Assembly: GCF_020536995.1 (NCBI RefSeq) | Contig: NC_068362.1 | Coordinates: 101,708,689-101,772,688, forward strand | Direction: 5' to 3' | Origin: Dreissena polymorpha | Taxonomy: Eukaryota > Mollusca > Bivalvia > Myida > Dreissenidae | Length of the DNA stretch: 64,000 nucleotides | In this document: in pieces, positions 12,321 to 24,200 of the stretch | How positions within the stretch are numbered: the stretch's first letter is position 1 | Layout: each line of letters opens with the position of its first letter | The notes under the pieces: generated by a model | Databases searched by the model: none | What the model was told of the DNA's origin: nothing | The model's input: only the letters and a program-made list of their open reading frames with translations | Translations under genes and position numbers: made by a program

Positions 12321-13807
12321 AAACAATGACTGATGAATATGATCTTGATATCTTGATCAAAGTTATTGTTGTTGCTTTAAGGTCAACACAAAAATCAGTT
12401 TGTGCTTGGGAACTTTGCATGGCGAGTCCTGACACGGCGCCTGGCACTTCAATCGAATATATGATGCAGGTTCCGGGTCATTCACGATGTTCGGTAGATA
12501 GTGGGTTCGCCCATATTAAAAAGCTGTACAGGTAATAAACCTTATCGTTGTTATAAGTTAACATTTATTATATTAATAACGATTACTTAAATATGTTACT
12601 ATTAGAAAAAACACATAGTATTTTTACAAGTTTTATTTGCAACATAAATATACAAGATGATAATAAGTAGTAGTATTGATGATATCAGAATAAATTACAC
12701 GGTAAATGGTATCATTACATGTTAGTCCTTAAAGCATGTTATATATGGTGTGCTTTACTTATTGTATTGAACATGCGCTTCAGACGCTCGGACTGTGACA
12801 TCTTTCAGCAGCTAGAGGATATTGTCAACAAGTCGTCTACTGCAAACGAGGCTGTCCGATATCCGACCTGGTGCTTGTGTGACTGGAAGACTTTCTTGTC
12901 TACATCTTTTAAAGCAATACCCGGGATAAGGTAGTGTGTCCAACTTTTTATAAGCTACACATTTTTCACATGTATGAAAATACACACAAATATTTATAAA
13001 TGCACACATGTTCCTCACACATATTTGTATGATTCGAGTCACCAAAATATTAAAGTGTTTATCAGTGTGTAAGAACTCACTTGAAATTCAGCATGCTTAT
13101 GTTTATTTATTAATTGTAAATAATTATAAAATACGAAGTATTTAATTATTATACTTAATAATAAAACACACACTTTCAAGAAAAACATAGCTAAAAAACA
13201 TGTCTAAAGATTTGTTTCTGGCTAATGTGTTACAGGAAGTACCAGTACTTCAGGTTCGACTCATCGAGGCCCGGCACGGTTTTCGCGAAGAAAGCAACGG
13301 ACCTACCAGAGGAAGAGTTCTTCATCATGAAACACAGGAAACTCCCCTCAGCAGAACCGTGATTAATTAAACCGGCAGGGCTATCAGAGAATCGCGTGAA
13401 ATCTCTTTACAGAACTGTCCGACCATTTGTGCGACCATGTTATCAGGACATTACCTGTCCAACACCCACAGACTGATTGCATGTGATTACATCATGTATT
13501 CGAACATCAACCTAAACAGTTATTTTAATCCATGCGCGTGTTAATGCAGGGTTTTCCAACAAGACGAACAAGTTATTGTAAAATTTGAATTAGTGTTTGA
13601 TATTGCGAACAATTTACATGCTGTTAACGTCATGAATATGTCATTCCGATGACGCGACGTCAACATCTTTGTTGCGTGATAGTATGCGTATATAATGTTG
13701 TCATAGCAACGCTAAATATTGGCGTACACATGCAATGTATACATCATTGGATTCGTGAATGAACGTACACTATGAAACTGAAAAAAAAACGAACAATTGA
13801 TTTTTTT

Positions 13808-13844
13808 GTCATTAATGCAGGTTTTGTCGTGGAACGGCTCATAT
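13808..13844 (-). repeat. Right terminal inverted repeat
   Basis: Reverse complement begins ATATGAGCCGTTCCACGAC. It pairs with 9788-9824 and marks the right edge of the transposon. Confidence 0.8.
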
Positions 13845-14019
13845 CTTTATATAATCCCGTATTAAACCAAATTAATTTGGTAAACCTCAAACATCTTTAA
13901 TTTCACATGAAACGCCCTGAATACTTACTTAAATATAATAAACACAACTTCTGATTATTATACACATTTTTTAAGATGGGGTGATATCATACTCAAGACA
14001 CATGCTTCAGGAAATGAAT

Positions 14020-14436
14020 TTCTGGAGTTCAATGAACGACAGACAAAGACCCGAATTGGAGCAAAGAAAAATTCATCCTAAGATGTTTTTCCTCCCCACA
14101 ATTAAGAAATAGGGACCCTATTTACATTTACAAACAGTACAGTGATTAAAGGCCAACCGGCTTCAGCACTGATGATAGCCCATTCTATCTGGCAACAAGA
14201 ACCGTGCCCTTAACTGACAGTTCTGATCAGTGGTACCTACGGAAGAAACTTGTTGGAAAAAAATTGCCAAGATGTTGAAAACTATGGCCGGTTTTGAAAA
14301 AAACATAAGTAATCATTCTGCTAGAAAACGCCTTGTTCAAATACTAAGGGAATTCAATATCGCACCCACCGAAATCATGCAAATAACAGGACACAAAAAC
14401 GTACAGTCAATAATAAATTACAGTGAAATATCTATC
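14020..14436 (+). pseudogene. Tyrosine-recombinase fragment, Crypton-like (fossil)
   Basis: Protein-like blocks in order: FNERQTKTRIGAK, DPIYIYKQYSD, DDSPFYLATRT, then NHSARKRLVQILREF, APTEIMQITGHKN and a terminal INYS. The H-x-x-R of NHSARK, the GHKN box and the Tyr of INYS match the catalytic signature of tyrosine recombinases. The order matches the Crypton-type domain also found in some domesticated animal genes; a DIRS-type origin is the alternative. Only the C-terminal part is present and it is broken. A LINE 3' tail abuts it on the right. Confidence 0.65.
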
Positions 14437-14775
14437 TCTATCTCTCGGTTAATGTCCAGATTTAGTTGTATAGCTCTCCCATCATAGCCTTGAAGACATC
14501 TATGGACGTGAAAGTGTCCACCTGTTCTGGGAGAGCATTCCAGAGGCGTATTCCAGTTGGGAAGAAGGTTAACTGGTAGGCGTTGACGGTGGTTAATGGC
14601 ACTATGTAGCAGTTTGCATGGCCTCTGGTGTGCACTCCTGCTGGTATAAGTACACTTCTGGCGTTGCTGTCCACTAAGTTGTTAATGATCCTGTACATCA
14701 TGTCATCTTCGGGGCTTTAGCCGTTTGACGTCTTGATTCAAGTGTTGTCCAACCGAGCTTGTTCATCATTGCAGA
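14430..14775 (-). mobile_element. LINE 3' end fragment (RTE/CR1-type C-terminus)
   Basis: The minus-strand frame carries KLGWTTLESRRQTAKAP, then MYRIINNLVDSNA and the block SFFPTGIRLWNALPEQV-like (seen here as TFFPTGIRLWNALP), ending at a stop at 14462-14464. This is the region just after the reverse transcriptase domain in many invertebrate LINEs. A two-base shift separates the two blocks near 14702. Beyond the stop is a short tail ending in GATA/TCTA repeats (about 14430-14450), typical of RTE-like 3' ends. It is 5'-truncated. Confidence 0.7.
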
Positions 14776-15400
14776 CATTTCCGAACAAACACAAAAAAGA
14801 TGTTCAAACCTTTTGGCATCATGTTCTACTGCAACTCCATCTGTTTCATGCACTTCTGTCAACACTTCCGAAATAAACATTTCTCTCCCCACCACCCGGC
14901 TGTTTCATAAGCACAATTACCTGGCCAAAATCCAATAAATGGCATGTTTTTGGAGCTGTACTTAACGTGCAGAACCTCAATATCTACGCACAACCACCAC
15001 AGCAAACCAAACGCGCAGTATATATTCCAAATTCTAATAAAAACATCATTCAGTTCTTTACACGTGTTGACACACTGCGAAGACGTGAGCGACTGCACTG
15101 GCCTTGACATGTTACAATGGTTATCAAGTTTTGCCTTTAAAATGTATAATATATGCTTTCATTTTGTGTAATAAAGTATTAATGCTTAAAGTTTTGTTGC
15201 AGAATTAAAGAAGAAAGAGAAAGAAACAGCGTTATTAAATTACAATAAATGGCGCTACATTTGTTCGTGTCGAGGAACATTGCTTTTGTTAGAAAAATTC
15301 ATGCGCGATTAACTAATGCAGCGGCTCCAGGGCGTAGCGATTATTTTCCATTTTTTCTTGAAAAACGGGGTGAGTGGTGTCAGTGGTATGATAAACAGAA
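14776..15400. other. Unassigned region
   Basis: Overlapping minus-strand frames of 65-83 codons are present but show no family I recognise. They contain a WWGEKC-like patch that could be decayed coding sequence. I do not assign a gene. Confidence 0.4.
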
Positions 15401-15401
15401 A

Positions 15402-15533
15402 AACAGGTTACTGCCTGATCGTTTTGTAAAATATCAGGCTCGGCACGAATAAAAGAACGGCTCGGCAAGCCTCGCCGTTATTTTATTCTAAGCCTCGCCT
15501 GATATATTACAAAACGATCAGGCAGTGACCTGT
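15402..15533. repeat. Long hairpin, arms ~60 bp
   Basis: ACAGGTTACTGCCTGATCG (from 15403) and its inverted copy ending at 15533 pair over about 60 bp with few mismatches. The loop is GC-rich, with CGGCTCGGCAAGCCTCGCCG at its centre. It is likely a foldback/MITE remnant. Confidence 0.8.
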
Positions 15534-15539
15534 TATTCT

Positions 15540-16285
15540 CTTTAAATCGGCCTTGTAAGTCGGTTTCCTTCCAACACGTGCTGCTGTTCTATAGTGTTGA
15601 CGTCCATGTCAATTGGGCGTTGACCGCATCGTAACAGGGGATAATGTGTTTCACTGTACGATACTAGATGTACAATGCCTTATATTTATCTTCCGCAAAT
15701 TCAGTTCATTCACCCTAAAGTTTAAATGACATGTAGGATGTTGACATGTTCTTCCAAATGCATTCTTCTAAACTCGCGTTGTGTTACATCCTGCAAATTG
15801 AATATCAGACACAATAAATATAGCTATCAGCTTTTGTAATTAATTTTAATAGAAACATCAATATAACAATGGTTTCTGCAATTTGTGTTCCGAATTGCTT
15901 TGTTGTTTGTTGGTGTTGTTTTGTTTTTAATTGTGTGTATATGAGTGTCTTCTTTGTACGCTAGTATGCATTTATCAATATATATTTACTGCAAAATAAA
16001 CGTAATTCTCATCGCAAAACTAAAAATAAATGTTTAGCACTTAAAGTAGAACAATGTATTCCGCAAATGTGTAATTTTAGAAACTAAGATATACATTGAT
16101 GAGTAAACCCTTACAATTCTATTTTGAAATATTAGTGACACTGTATGTTTTATTACACTTAAATGTTAGATATTCAAAAACGTGTATGCATATAAACTAT
16201 AATATAAACTTTGAAAACGATTGTCGTTGTAACAGTATACTTCTTTTATTTTTGGTTTAAACAAACATAAGGATTACATAGAGGA
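15540..16285. other. No gene seen
   Basis: AT-rich sequence without a supportable open frame, RNA gene or repeat. Confidence 0.55.
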
Positions 16286-16289
16286 TATG

Positions 16290-16825
16290 TGTTGGATTTG
16301 GTGGAATATTGATTTAAATTCACGAGTGATCATAGAAAATGATATTTCCCCGTTGGTTGCCAAACAGTTTTATTGCATGTATGTAATCCGTATGTTTTAT
16401 AAACATTAACTGCAGAGAAGTCGCCCTTGGTACAATTGAGAGGGACCACAACGGGGAAATCAACGATTTCTAAAAATAGTTCCGGTAAAACAGTGAAAAT
16501 AATCGACAGTTTCACTGTTATTTTTCACTTTTTGTAGCAGTGAAATATTATTTTTGATTCACTAATCTCCATAACCAATCGGGTGACATAAAATAAAACA
16601 TGCACTAACATTTTGAGGCGTCCAACGGGGAATTATATTATCCGGAATGGCAAAAATACCAAAAAATCACTTTTAATCAAATATTAAAAATAAAATTAAT
16701 TGAATTTGGAGGATTATCGATTTAAATTCACTCGTGATCATAGAAAAATATATATGTTCACTCGTGGAAATATCATTGTATATGATCGTACATGAAACCA
16801 CATATATTCCACCAAATTCGTCACT
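16290..16825. mobile_element. MITE-like element with imperfect inverted ends
   Basis: The left end (TTGGATTTGGTGGAATAT, then TTCACGAGTGATCATAGAAA) and the reverse complement of the right end (CGAATTTGGTGGAATATATG) share an imperfect ~55-bp inverted repeat. Inside are smaller inverted motifs (CCCCGTTG / CAACGGGG, and CAGTGAAAATAATC with an inverted partner). No protein is encoded; a 61-codon minus frame is incidental. A short relative is at 23070-23200. Confidence 0.6.
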
Positions 16826-16829
16826 CGAT

Positions 16830-17780
16830 GTTTCGGCTAAAATTGCATTGACATTATAACGAGTAAGAATTATCCAATATGTATTACACTAAATAAGCGT
16901 TCGAGGTCACTCACTGATAATGCTGATATATATCCATATCCAACAATCAATCGATTCGGAGGCGCACAATAAAAAACACAGGTGTCGTTCAACCATATGC
17001 GTCATAGATGAGGACGAAACTCAATTGATTAAAACATTGTATGCTGAAGTTTAACAAGGGTCAATGTCAGAATTGGAATCTGGTACATTGCTTATTTGTA
17101 AACGCACAACATCGGTATGTTGGTGAATCGTGCTCACGTAAATAACACAGTTTTTATTCATCTTACTGGTAGTTATAAATCAGTAAGAAGGCCTCGGCAA
17201 CCTCCAAATAAAGAACGTTTGAGCGAGTCAACGAAATATGCAAGCCTTGGAAACTTCGAGGCTTGACATGCAAAGGTCTTGTGTCTTTCTTCAATATCAT
17301 TATGGCATTTTGAAAATCATGTTGTGGTCGACTAAAATATGTCCGAGACTTTTGTTAATAATAAGGCTTTGTTCATCTGACCTAAAATTCAAACCAAAAC
17401 TATATTGCTTTCAGTAAGAAGTTGAATTAATGCTTATGGTAGAGGCTTGTCTTTTTTTTAATTATCATATAATTTGCTCACGGAAATGCTCTCGTTTTGT
17501 TTAAGATAAGTGTATCTTTACGTTCATGAATGTGATGGTCACAAAACAAGCACGTAGTGTTTAAAACATTATAGTGGTGTATTTCTTTACTTAGTGACAC
17601 TGACACACCCATTTCTGTTATCGTTGATGGTATTGAAATTGAATGAGGCTCACTTATAAACATATGCTGGAGCTGAAACGTTCAGGGTCTAAGCATGTTA
17701 ATATTTGCACCCTGTCATAAATAACTTTGCTTCTATCGCCTTATCTATCTTATCTCATGGGTATTTAATATTGCAGTATC
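16830..17780. other. No gene seen
   Basis: AT-rich sequence. A 61-codon minus-strand frame at 17478-17663 has no recognisable features and no supporting context. Confidence 0.5.
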
Positions 17781-17785
17781 ATTAT

Positions 17786-17935
17786 AAACAATAAGTTAGC
17801 CCTTTATTAAAGTCAAGTGACAAATTGCAGAAACAGTACGAAACGGCACAATACGAAATAACATACACACATACATGTAGAGGAATGAAGCTGGGGTCAC
17901 GGCCTCGCAATTCGATCAAACGTATCTACACTTGG
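17786..17935 (-). repeat. Interspersed ~210-bp repeat, diverged copy 2
   Basis: Reverse-strand match to the family at 206-446, with landmarks CCTTTATTAAAG, AACAGTACGAAACGGCACAAT and GAAGCTGGGGTCACGGCCT. It is the most diverged of the four copies. Confidence 0.6.
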
Positions 17936-17939
17936 AAAC

Positions 17940-20040
17940 TTGTCTAACCCAACACTTGTCAAACTGAATATCTCCGTTAAGAGTCAATATTTTGATTAAA
18001 CATTTTAGATGTGATCATATGATTACATTTTGTGCACGCTCACGATAACATCAATAATACTTGATGACAAGGCCCTTGTGAACGAAGAATATGTATGGTT
18101 TCATCTTTGTGACGTGGGAATGGTGAAACGCGATATTATTATAATATTGCGATATTATTATAATATTAACTGGCTATGCTGACAATTTATATTTACTAAT
18201 GGTTTTGGAAACGTATCAGGTTACAGTTAACGTTGCCTGTAATTTCAATCGCAATAATCCATACACAGATCTTTATATTATATGTACTGTCATTGCCCAC
18301 TGATTAATGTTTCATTTGTTCCACGTAAAATGACGACACATTGTTCTGTGTTGCATACCGTATATGGCTATTTTAAATTATTAATCTGGGCAGAAATGCG
18401 ATCGGAAATTCGCGTTGTAAAACAGTTAATTAACACGTAAAGCTGGGTACAAAACGTTACAAGGGTTATGCAATACATGAGGCGTTTATACTGGCGAACT
18501 GTCGCCTGAATCGTGTACATCTTTCGAACATGTTTGTCTGACCTTACATTCCGCAAACGGTGAAAGCTTTAAAATATCACGCATTTAGTAATTTTAAAAT
18601 ACACATGAAAATCAACATTAATAAAACAAACAATACAACTTTGTCGTCACTGATTACCAGTTTCTTAGCAAATTAGGACGTATCTATGCAGTAGTTGGAT
18701 CAACGTATGGACAAATGAAAAGACGGGCACACGGTTAATTTATTGTATGCATTTTTGTGGAAGTTGAACGCGCGTTGGTATGCATGCGCTAAGATGCTTA
18801 TTGGGTTTTTAATGAATACAGTTATAACCGTGCGTAAACTGAAGAAGAAGTTTTAAGTCTGTGGGCCATGGATTAATCAATGTATTGCTACAAATAAATC
18901 GCAAAACACTTAAGCGCAGCTGATAAAAAAACAATATGTAAGACTTAAATCTGGTTAGAGAGTTATCATCATCAATTGTGTTTCAACAATACCATACGGC
19001 CATTCTGGGCCGGACGTCTACTATAATTGGTCTGCTACTTACAAAACGACCCGAAGGTCTGGGCTGCTGACAGTCGTCCGCTCTAGCATTGTCTTGTGTT
19101 TTCATTGAAATAACATATCAAATCATGTTATTAATTGACTTTAACATTTTACCGAACAAGCTTTCCGAACTTTTTTGTATTCAATTTCTTACGCGAGTGT
19201 TCACGTTTCTCGCGAGAAGTAATGTTTGTGATAAACCACATTTGTTTGAGTAAGACACTTGGTGATAGGAAAAACAATTACTTAAGAGTGAACTGTTAAC
19301 GAACAAGCATTGTAAACATGCTTTGAGCTACACAAACCATTTCAAACGTAGTGCTTCTTAATACAGGATTGAACTGCTTTTATGAATACCCATTTTTTCT
19401 ACACACCTATAAGAGCATTCCATCGTTTGTTTCGATTCTTCTTTTAAATTGAACACTGAGTCATTTGGAAGAAAGTTGTTGTAACCTTGAATAATACGCG
19501 GCCGCTTGACTTTATTTCATGCAGGTATTTCCGAAATCCAATGCGAAAACCTTGAATAATGCCAGCAATTTCGCACCTTTCTTTTAAACAGTTTTATCAA
19601 TTAATGTTGAAAAGAGTGTCTTCATAAATGCATTGCACATGTTAAGTTAGTATAAACATAAAAGCTGTGTAACTACAATTATGTAAACAATCTATACAAA
19701 CATGCCATAAGTTAAACATATAATAACTTATGTAAGCAAATGAAACTATTTGACATCAGCATCAGGTTTGTAAAACTTAAAATTAAAAAACAACAACATG
19801 CATTTAGTAAGTTGAAGCGTAGGTCTTCGAAACTTAACTTACTTATAAGCATATCATGGAAGTTGCATATTATTACACAAAAAAACAAATGTCTTACTGT
19901 TATTACTGTTATATACGATTTTCGTTAAACATTAATTACATATTCTCGCATGAGATGGTAGGCACTACTACATTATCGCCAGAAATACTATACTATATAT
20001 ACTACATAGTATACATGTTCTCATTAGTTATGTAAATACG
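17940..20040. other. No gene seen
   Basis: AT-rich sequence. A 19-bp direct doublet (GCGATATTATTATAATATT, about 18131-18168) is the only local structure I noticed. Confidence 0.5.
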
Positions 20041-20045
20041 CATCG

Positions 20046-20660
20046 AACATATGCATGTGAAATACACCGTCAAGCATTTACAAGTAATTAGAAACAGATG
20101 TGGGGGTATCATTATGTCCAGCTTATATATGAACACGTATACACAGATTGCGTCTATGTTCATTACATTAAATAGAATGGACGATTTCGAGTGTTATTTC
20201 AGGCAGTGCATATTTTTCCGGTTTTTAGCTAGTATCGACACACAAAGTTATACGTAATTGAAAAGGGACAACTACGTAAAGGTAAACGTACGTATACGTA
20301 AACAACAATTTTATTTGAGCAATATTGAAAGCGACAACGGATGATGGTATATTTGATTTGGTGTCAGGTTCACATAAATAAGAAAATAAACTTAATACGT
20401 GCAGTTTATGCGATTCAAATTGTTGGGTTTATACTAAATAAACTTACGGTTGGTATTTACACTAACTATGTCTGTTTTTTTGGTGTTATAAGTTCGATTG
20501 TTTTGACTTATTTTAATATTTTGAGCTAACCACACGAGCAAGATTATTTATTGGAATCATTTGTTGAAATTGGGTCACTCTATTAGGGTCAAATATATAG
20601 CAATATGGTGATTGTTTTCATTTGATTGGAATGGAATAGGTTCTTCATTTTTATAATTAT
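20046..20660 (+). repeat. Block B, copy 1 (ancient duplicated segment)
   Basis: Colinear with 56945-57535 and partly with 62640-62700. Shared landmarks are GCATTTACAAGTAATTAGA, CAGATGTGGG, CCCAGCTTATAT-like, AGGCAGTGCATATTT, GTTTATGCGA, TATACTAAATAAACTTAC-like, TTTGAGCTAA-CACACG and TTTCATTTGATT. Small indels and about 20-25 percent divergence suggest an old duplication. Open frames in it are not conserved. Confidence 0.65.
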
Positions 20661-21430
20661 TATATTTTTTTAAACGTCCGTTGTGATTATTATTCATGAC
20701 TCTATTTATCAGAGTTGTATTCACGATAACTCCATATAGCGACACAATCCACACAACATTAATCTTGAAGCAGAGGTGGTTGAACACTGTGCAATTTTTT
20801 TTGAATACATATTCATATGCAACACGCATAAAGTTGCATCTAATTCAAAGGACATGCTAAAATGATGAAGACGTTTGCTTTGGACGAATTGTATTCGACA
20901 ACCCTTACTTTGAGTTATTTGATTAACGGGCAGAGCGATACTCTAACTTAAGTTTACAATTGTGTGTCTATTTGTTTAATAATAGTTATTTATAATTAAT
21001 AGTAATGTAAACCTTAATTAAACGGAGATACACATTATAAAAGTACAATATCCTTACATGAATGCACGTATGCACTTCCTATAAGAATCGATGTCTTAAA
21101 ACAAAGTGACTCATTTATATATATAGGCATTCTAAGACGGTTTGCATCCAACATGTGCTACTACTTTTATCATTCTAATACCATTTAATATGGCCGAGTA
21201 TCACATTTTCGATTTTGTTCTTAATAATGTCATGTCCATGTTGTCTTAATTTATATCAAACATTATCCCAAGAACTAAACCATAATTAGCTTTCCATGTC
21301 ATTTTTAATATAGTTTTTATTGATTTAGTATTATATTTCAAAGATTCTATCCAAATTAAAGTAGATGTTTGTCCAAATTTATGTTAAGTCCAGATTATCT
21401 TGAACAGTCATGAAACATGTCTATCGCACA
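20661..21430. other. No gene seen
   Basis: AT-rich sequence. The 84-codon minus frame (20575-20829) overlaps the end of block B and has no family signature. Confidence 0.5.
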
Positions 21431-21434
21431 AGTA

Positions 21435-21720
21435 ACGGATGATTCTTATTAGAGATGCATCATCAGCAAAGTTAGATATTTTATATTCTATGTCCTTGAT
21501 TTAAAAAACATATTTCCTGACCGTCTCTTACTTCAAAAGCAAGTATTTCTGCATATGTATTGAACACGTAATCGATAAGTGGGTCTCCTTGACGACAGCC
21601 CCTCTCTACACAGAAAGTATTTGACAAAAATCCATGTATTTGTGTGGAAGTCATTTTATTATGAAAGAACATTGATATCCATGTTTGAAACAGTGGTTCG
21701 ACATTAAAAACCAAATGGCT
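21435..21720 (-). mobile_element. LINE reverse-transcriptase fragment
   Basis: The minus-strand frame reads IHGFLSNTFCVERGCRQGDP and continues into ISNFADDASL, with the catalytic FADD box near 21459-21470. CRQGDP and FADD are reverse-transcriptase motifs of L1/Tx1-like LINEs. Flanks on both sides lack further clear domains, so this is a truncated or decayed copy. Confidence 0.75.
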
Positions 21721-23065
21721 GCTTCAGTGAACTGAAAATAAAAATAAATAGTGCGTGGTTTTCATAATATATTGCCATTAGTTTGCCAGTTATAGTATTA
21801 TCATCAGCATAGTTTAAGATATCGTATAATAATATAGTGTTTCACCGATAAATGACCCATTTATGGACCCGGTTAATATTTTTAGATTTAAATATCAAGT
21901 TATGGTTTAATCGGTTAATCAATTAAGTTTGAAGCTAGTTTGGAAACAACATTGTATAATGATTATGGTCAAAGAGTTGTTCACACACACATTTGCCTTG
22001 TTTTCTTTAGGAATGCAATTTATATTTTCATGTATTTGAGTTATGGACGTGTTTGCAATAATAACATAATTAATAATTCTTAGAATGGCGTGATCTAACG
22101 TCGTTCAAAAAAACCTGAAATACATTGTAAATCATCACTGGATCCATCAGAACCTAGAGTTGTCATGTTTCGTATGTTTAAGCTATCAATACTTCTTCAA
22201 TATTAAGAAGTCTTTCTTAAGAACGAATAAGAGATCCTCTTTATCTTAATGTATTTTCCCTCGAATGTTTTAATTAATTGTGCAGTTCATGTAGTTGGTC
22301 CATATTAATTTCAGTTTATGATTATTGAAGACTATTACCTTTCTGTATTAAATTATATTTATGGTATTTATTCAATGTAGCGTCATGATGTATTGAAATC
22401 TGTATCCTCTGATTCCCAGTATCGTTTCTTGTCATTTTTGGTTTTTAATGGCAAACTGTATGTTGTTATTGTGAATGTTTTCTATGTTTTCTATGTTTTC
22501 TATGTTCTTGATGGGAATACAAAACTGTTGTTTAAAATTATCAATCAAATTAGTAATGCTGTTTAAATGTATGGTGTAATAGTGTTAAACATATCCAGGC
22601 ATACTATTGGATAGTGCCGTTAAGATATATGAAATGTGTCAGTTATATAGTTATCTCGAATAATAGTATGAGTGTGTGTCTAGCGTTTTTATAAGTATTA
22701 TTTAATGCATAATTTAAATTGTCAAAGTTTACCTTAAACACAATAACAGTATTTTTGTCCGTTTGAAAATATATTATCTTTTTAAAGAGGTCTGAAAAAA
22801 GATGGGTGTGCCATATATAAGTTTAATCCAGCAGTAAGAAGTTACCAAGAGAGGCATTTTCCATTTTATGTACTGTTATTTTGTTTTCAGACCAAAAAAA
22901 AAACACCTCTTGAATTCAAAAGCCCAAAACTAAAGTAACATTTTCCACCCCATGTTGAGTAAATATATTGTCATATCTGGAGTAAAAAACATTCTTGAAG
23001 ATTATAAATATGCGCTTGTTTTGCTTTAAAAATCAATAATATATCTACGGTTGTAACTGTTATTA
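21721..23065. other. No gene seen
   Basis: AT-rich sequence that may include more decayed LINE sequence, but no motif is clear enough to claim. A short TTTTCTATG triplet repeat lies at about 22475-22505. Confidence 0.45.
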
Positions 23066-23069
23066 AGCC

Positions 23070-23200
23070 AATAGATAGAGGATATTTGTTGGATTTGGTA
23101 AATTATCGACTTTAATTCACGAGTGATCATAGAAAATAATATGTTCACGAGTGGCGCAGCCACAGAATCCACAGAATCCAACAAATTTTCTTTTTATTTT
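23070..23200. repeat. Short foldback related to the MITE at 16290-16825
   Basis: TTGTTGGATTTGGT on the left and AATCCAACAAATT on the right are inverted. TTCACGAGTGATCATAGAAA is shared with the 16.3-kb element, and GTTCACGAGTGG is also present. Confidence 0.6.
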
Positions 23201-23725
23201 ATGCTCGTTTCACCGTTTCTTTACATTGTTAAAGAATTTCGCTTGGATAATGATTGCCCATAAGGTTGAGACGCAAGGGCTTTGGGGATGTAATATATAA
23301 GGGCGTAATCTACTAATATCGGTTTTGAATACTTCCAACGAGGATTGCACTAAATGGACATAATATAATAAGTTTCATACATCTAAAGTAATTGTATATG
23401 TGCCAAATTTAAAAGGAGTATATCACTAATCCGTGTACAATTATAACACATGGTACATACCAAACTAATAACCATCTTATGTAGATTTTTTATGATAACA
23501 CAGATAGACATATATCTTGTATTTGTTTTTTATATTACCATGCCACTTGAATAATCGTTTGTTCTATACATACTATGTATGTGCTTTATACCAATTGACA
23601 ATTGTCTATTGTATGAACTCAAACTTTTGAATTAAACTTTTTTGAAGTTAACATTCTATTTAAAGATTTCAAACAAATACATGTATGATATTAACAATAA
23701 TACAATGCTGTTATATAATCAGAGA

Positions 23726-24200
23726 TTTATTGGAAAAAAATGAACAAAACAATTTCATCAAATCTTAGGCAATCTATATAATGCATGTCATTGTGTGTTA
23801 AAACATTTAGAAATATAAAAAAATAACAAAAGAAAAAGGAAAATACATTTCCCCGTGTAAAGGCAAACAAGGATGTATACATTGTATTAACACATGGACA
23901 ATGCATAGATAAAACATGTATAGGTGCATGCAGTTGTGTACACATTTGTTTGTGTGTATTACCAACAATTTTAACAACAAATGTATTAACACATGAACAA
24001 GGCATAGATAAAACATGCATAGGTGCATGTACTTATGTAGCATTTTTCAGTGTGTATCAACAAAATTGTAACAAAATATGTATGAGGCAGAGGGAATTAT
24101 AGACAAATAGAGAAACAATAACTTACATTTTGATTAAACTTTATGACTCAAAAGTATATAAGTAACGGTACGCTATAAACACAACAACACAAAAAACTAA
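23726..24200 (-). repeat. Probable LINE 3' region with a ~100-bp tandem doublet
   Basis: Two tandem copies (about 23882-23984 and 23985-24080) share GTATTAACACATG-ACAA and AGATAAAACATG-ATAGGTGCATG. A minus-strand AATAAA lies at 23726-23731. The position just 3' of the LINE open frames suggests an untranslated LINE tail; this is inference. Minus frames of 78-97 codons here arise from the repeat. Confidence 0.5.

Larger units (their letters stand above)
10700..13362 (+). pseudogene. Transposase-like gene relic, at least five exon segments
   Basis: Residue blocks in order: an acidic Ser/Asp stretch, a GCGCAKKCHEKF Cys block (about 10943-10983), HGNTGRKP (about 11250), YAEEYGIPQPAAP (about 11330-11370), VASARDDVCATCERL (11529-11573, a second Cys pair), FTFDFAQIFGIPHHARQ (about 11795-11846), GADGTNAQEPNAVISM, HADNCSG at the exon end 12048, QHKNQFV (12382 on), GHSRCSVDSGFAHIKKLYR (to 12531), RSDCD (12784 on, to 12930) and KYQYFRFDSSRPGTVF (13236 on, to stop 13360-13362). 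Junctions have GT/AG sites and matching phases (12049, 12532, 12931 donors). Two in-frame stops (11046, 11526) and several frameshifts make it inactive. The Asp residues of FDFA and HADN are candidate DDE residues by inference. I recall this family as common, often unnamed, in cnidarians, fish and molluscs. Confidence 0.75.
9788..13844 (+). mobile_element. DNA transposon with terminal inverted repeats and a decayed, intron-bearing transposase-like gene
   Basis: Ends are 37-bp inverted repeats (9788-9824 and 13808-13844) that begin ATATGAGCCGTTCC and match at 35 of 37 positions. Between them lies a multi-exon gene relic (10700-13362) of a metazoan family that I recall as uncharacterised transposase-like proteins. 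No clear target duplication is visible at the edges. About 875 bp of non-coding sequence lies inside the left end before the gene and about 450 bp lies after it. The combination of inverted ends and one long gene argues for an autonomous ancestor now inactive. Confidence 0.75.

Noticed and set aside
9788-13844. Host gene rather than a transposon
   Set aside because: Matched 37-bp inverted ends flank the gene, and it carries several disabling changes.
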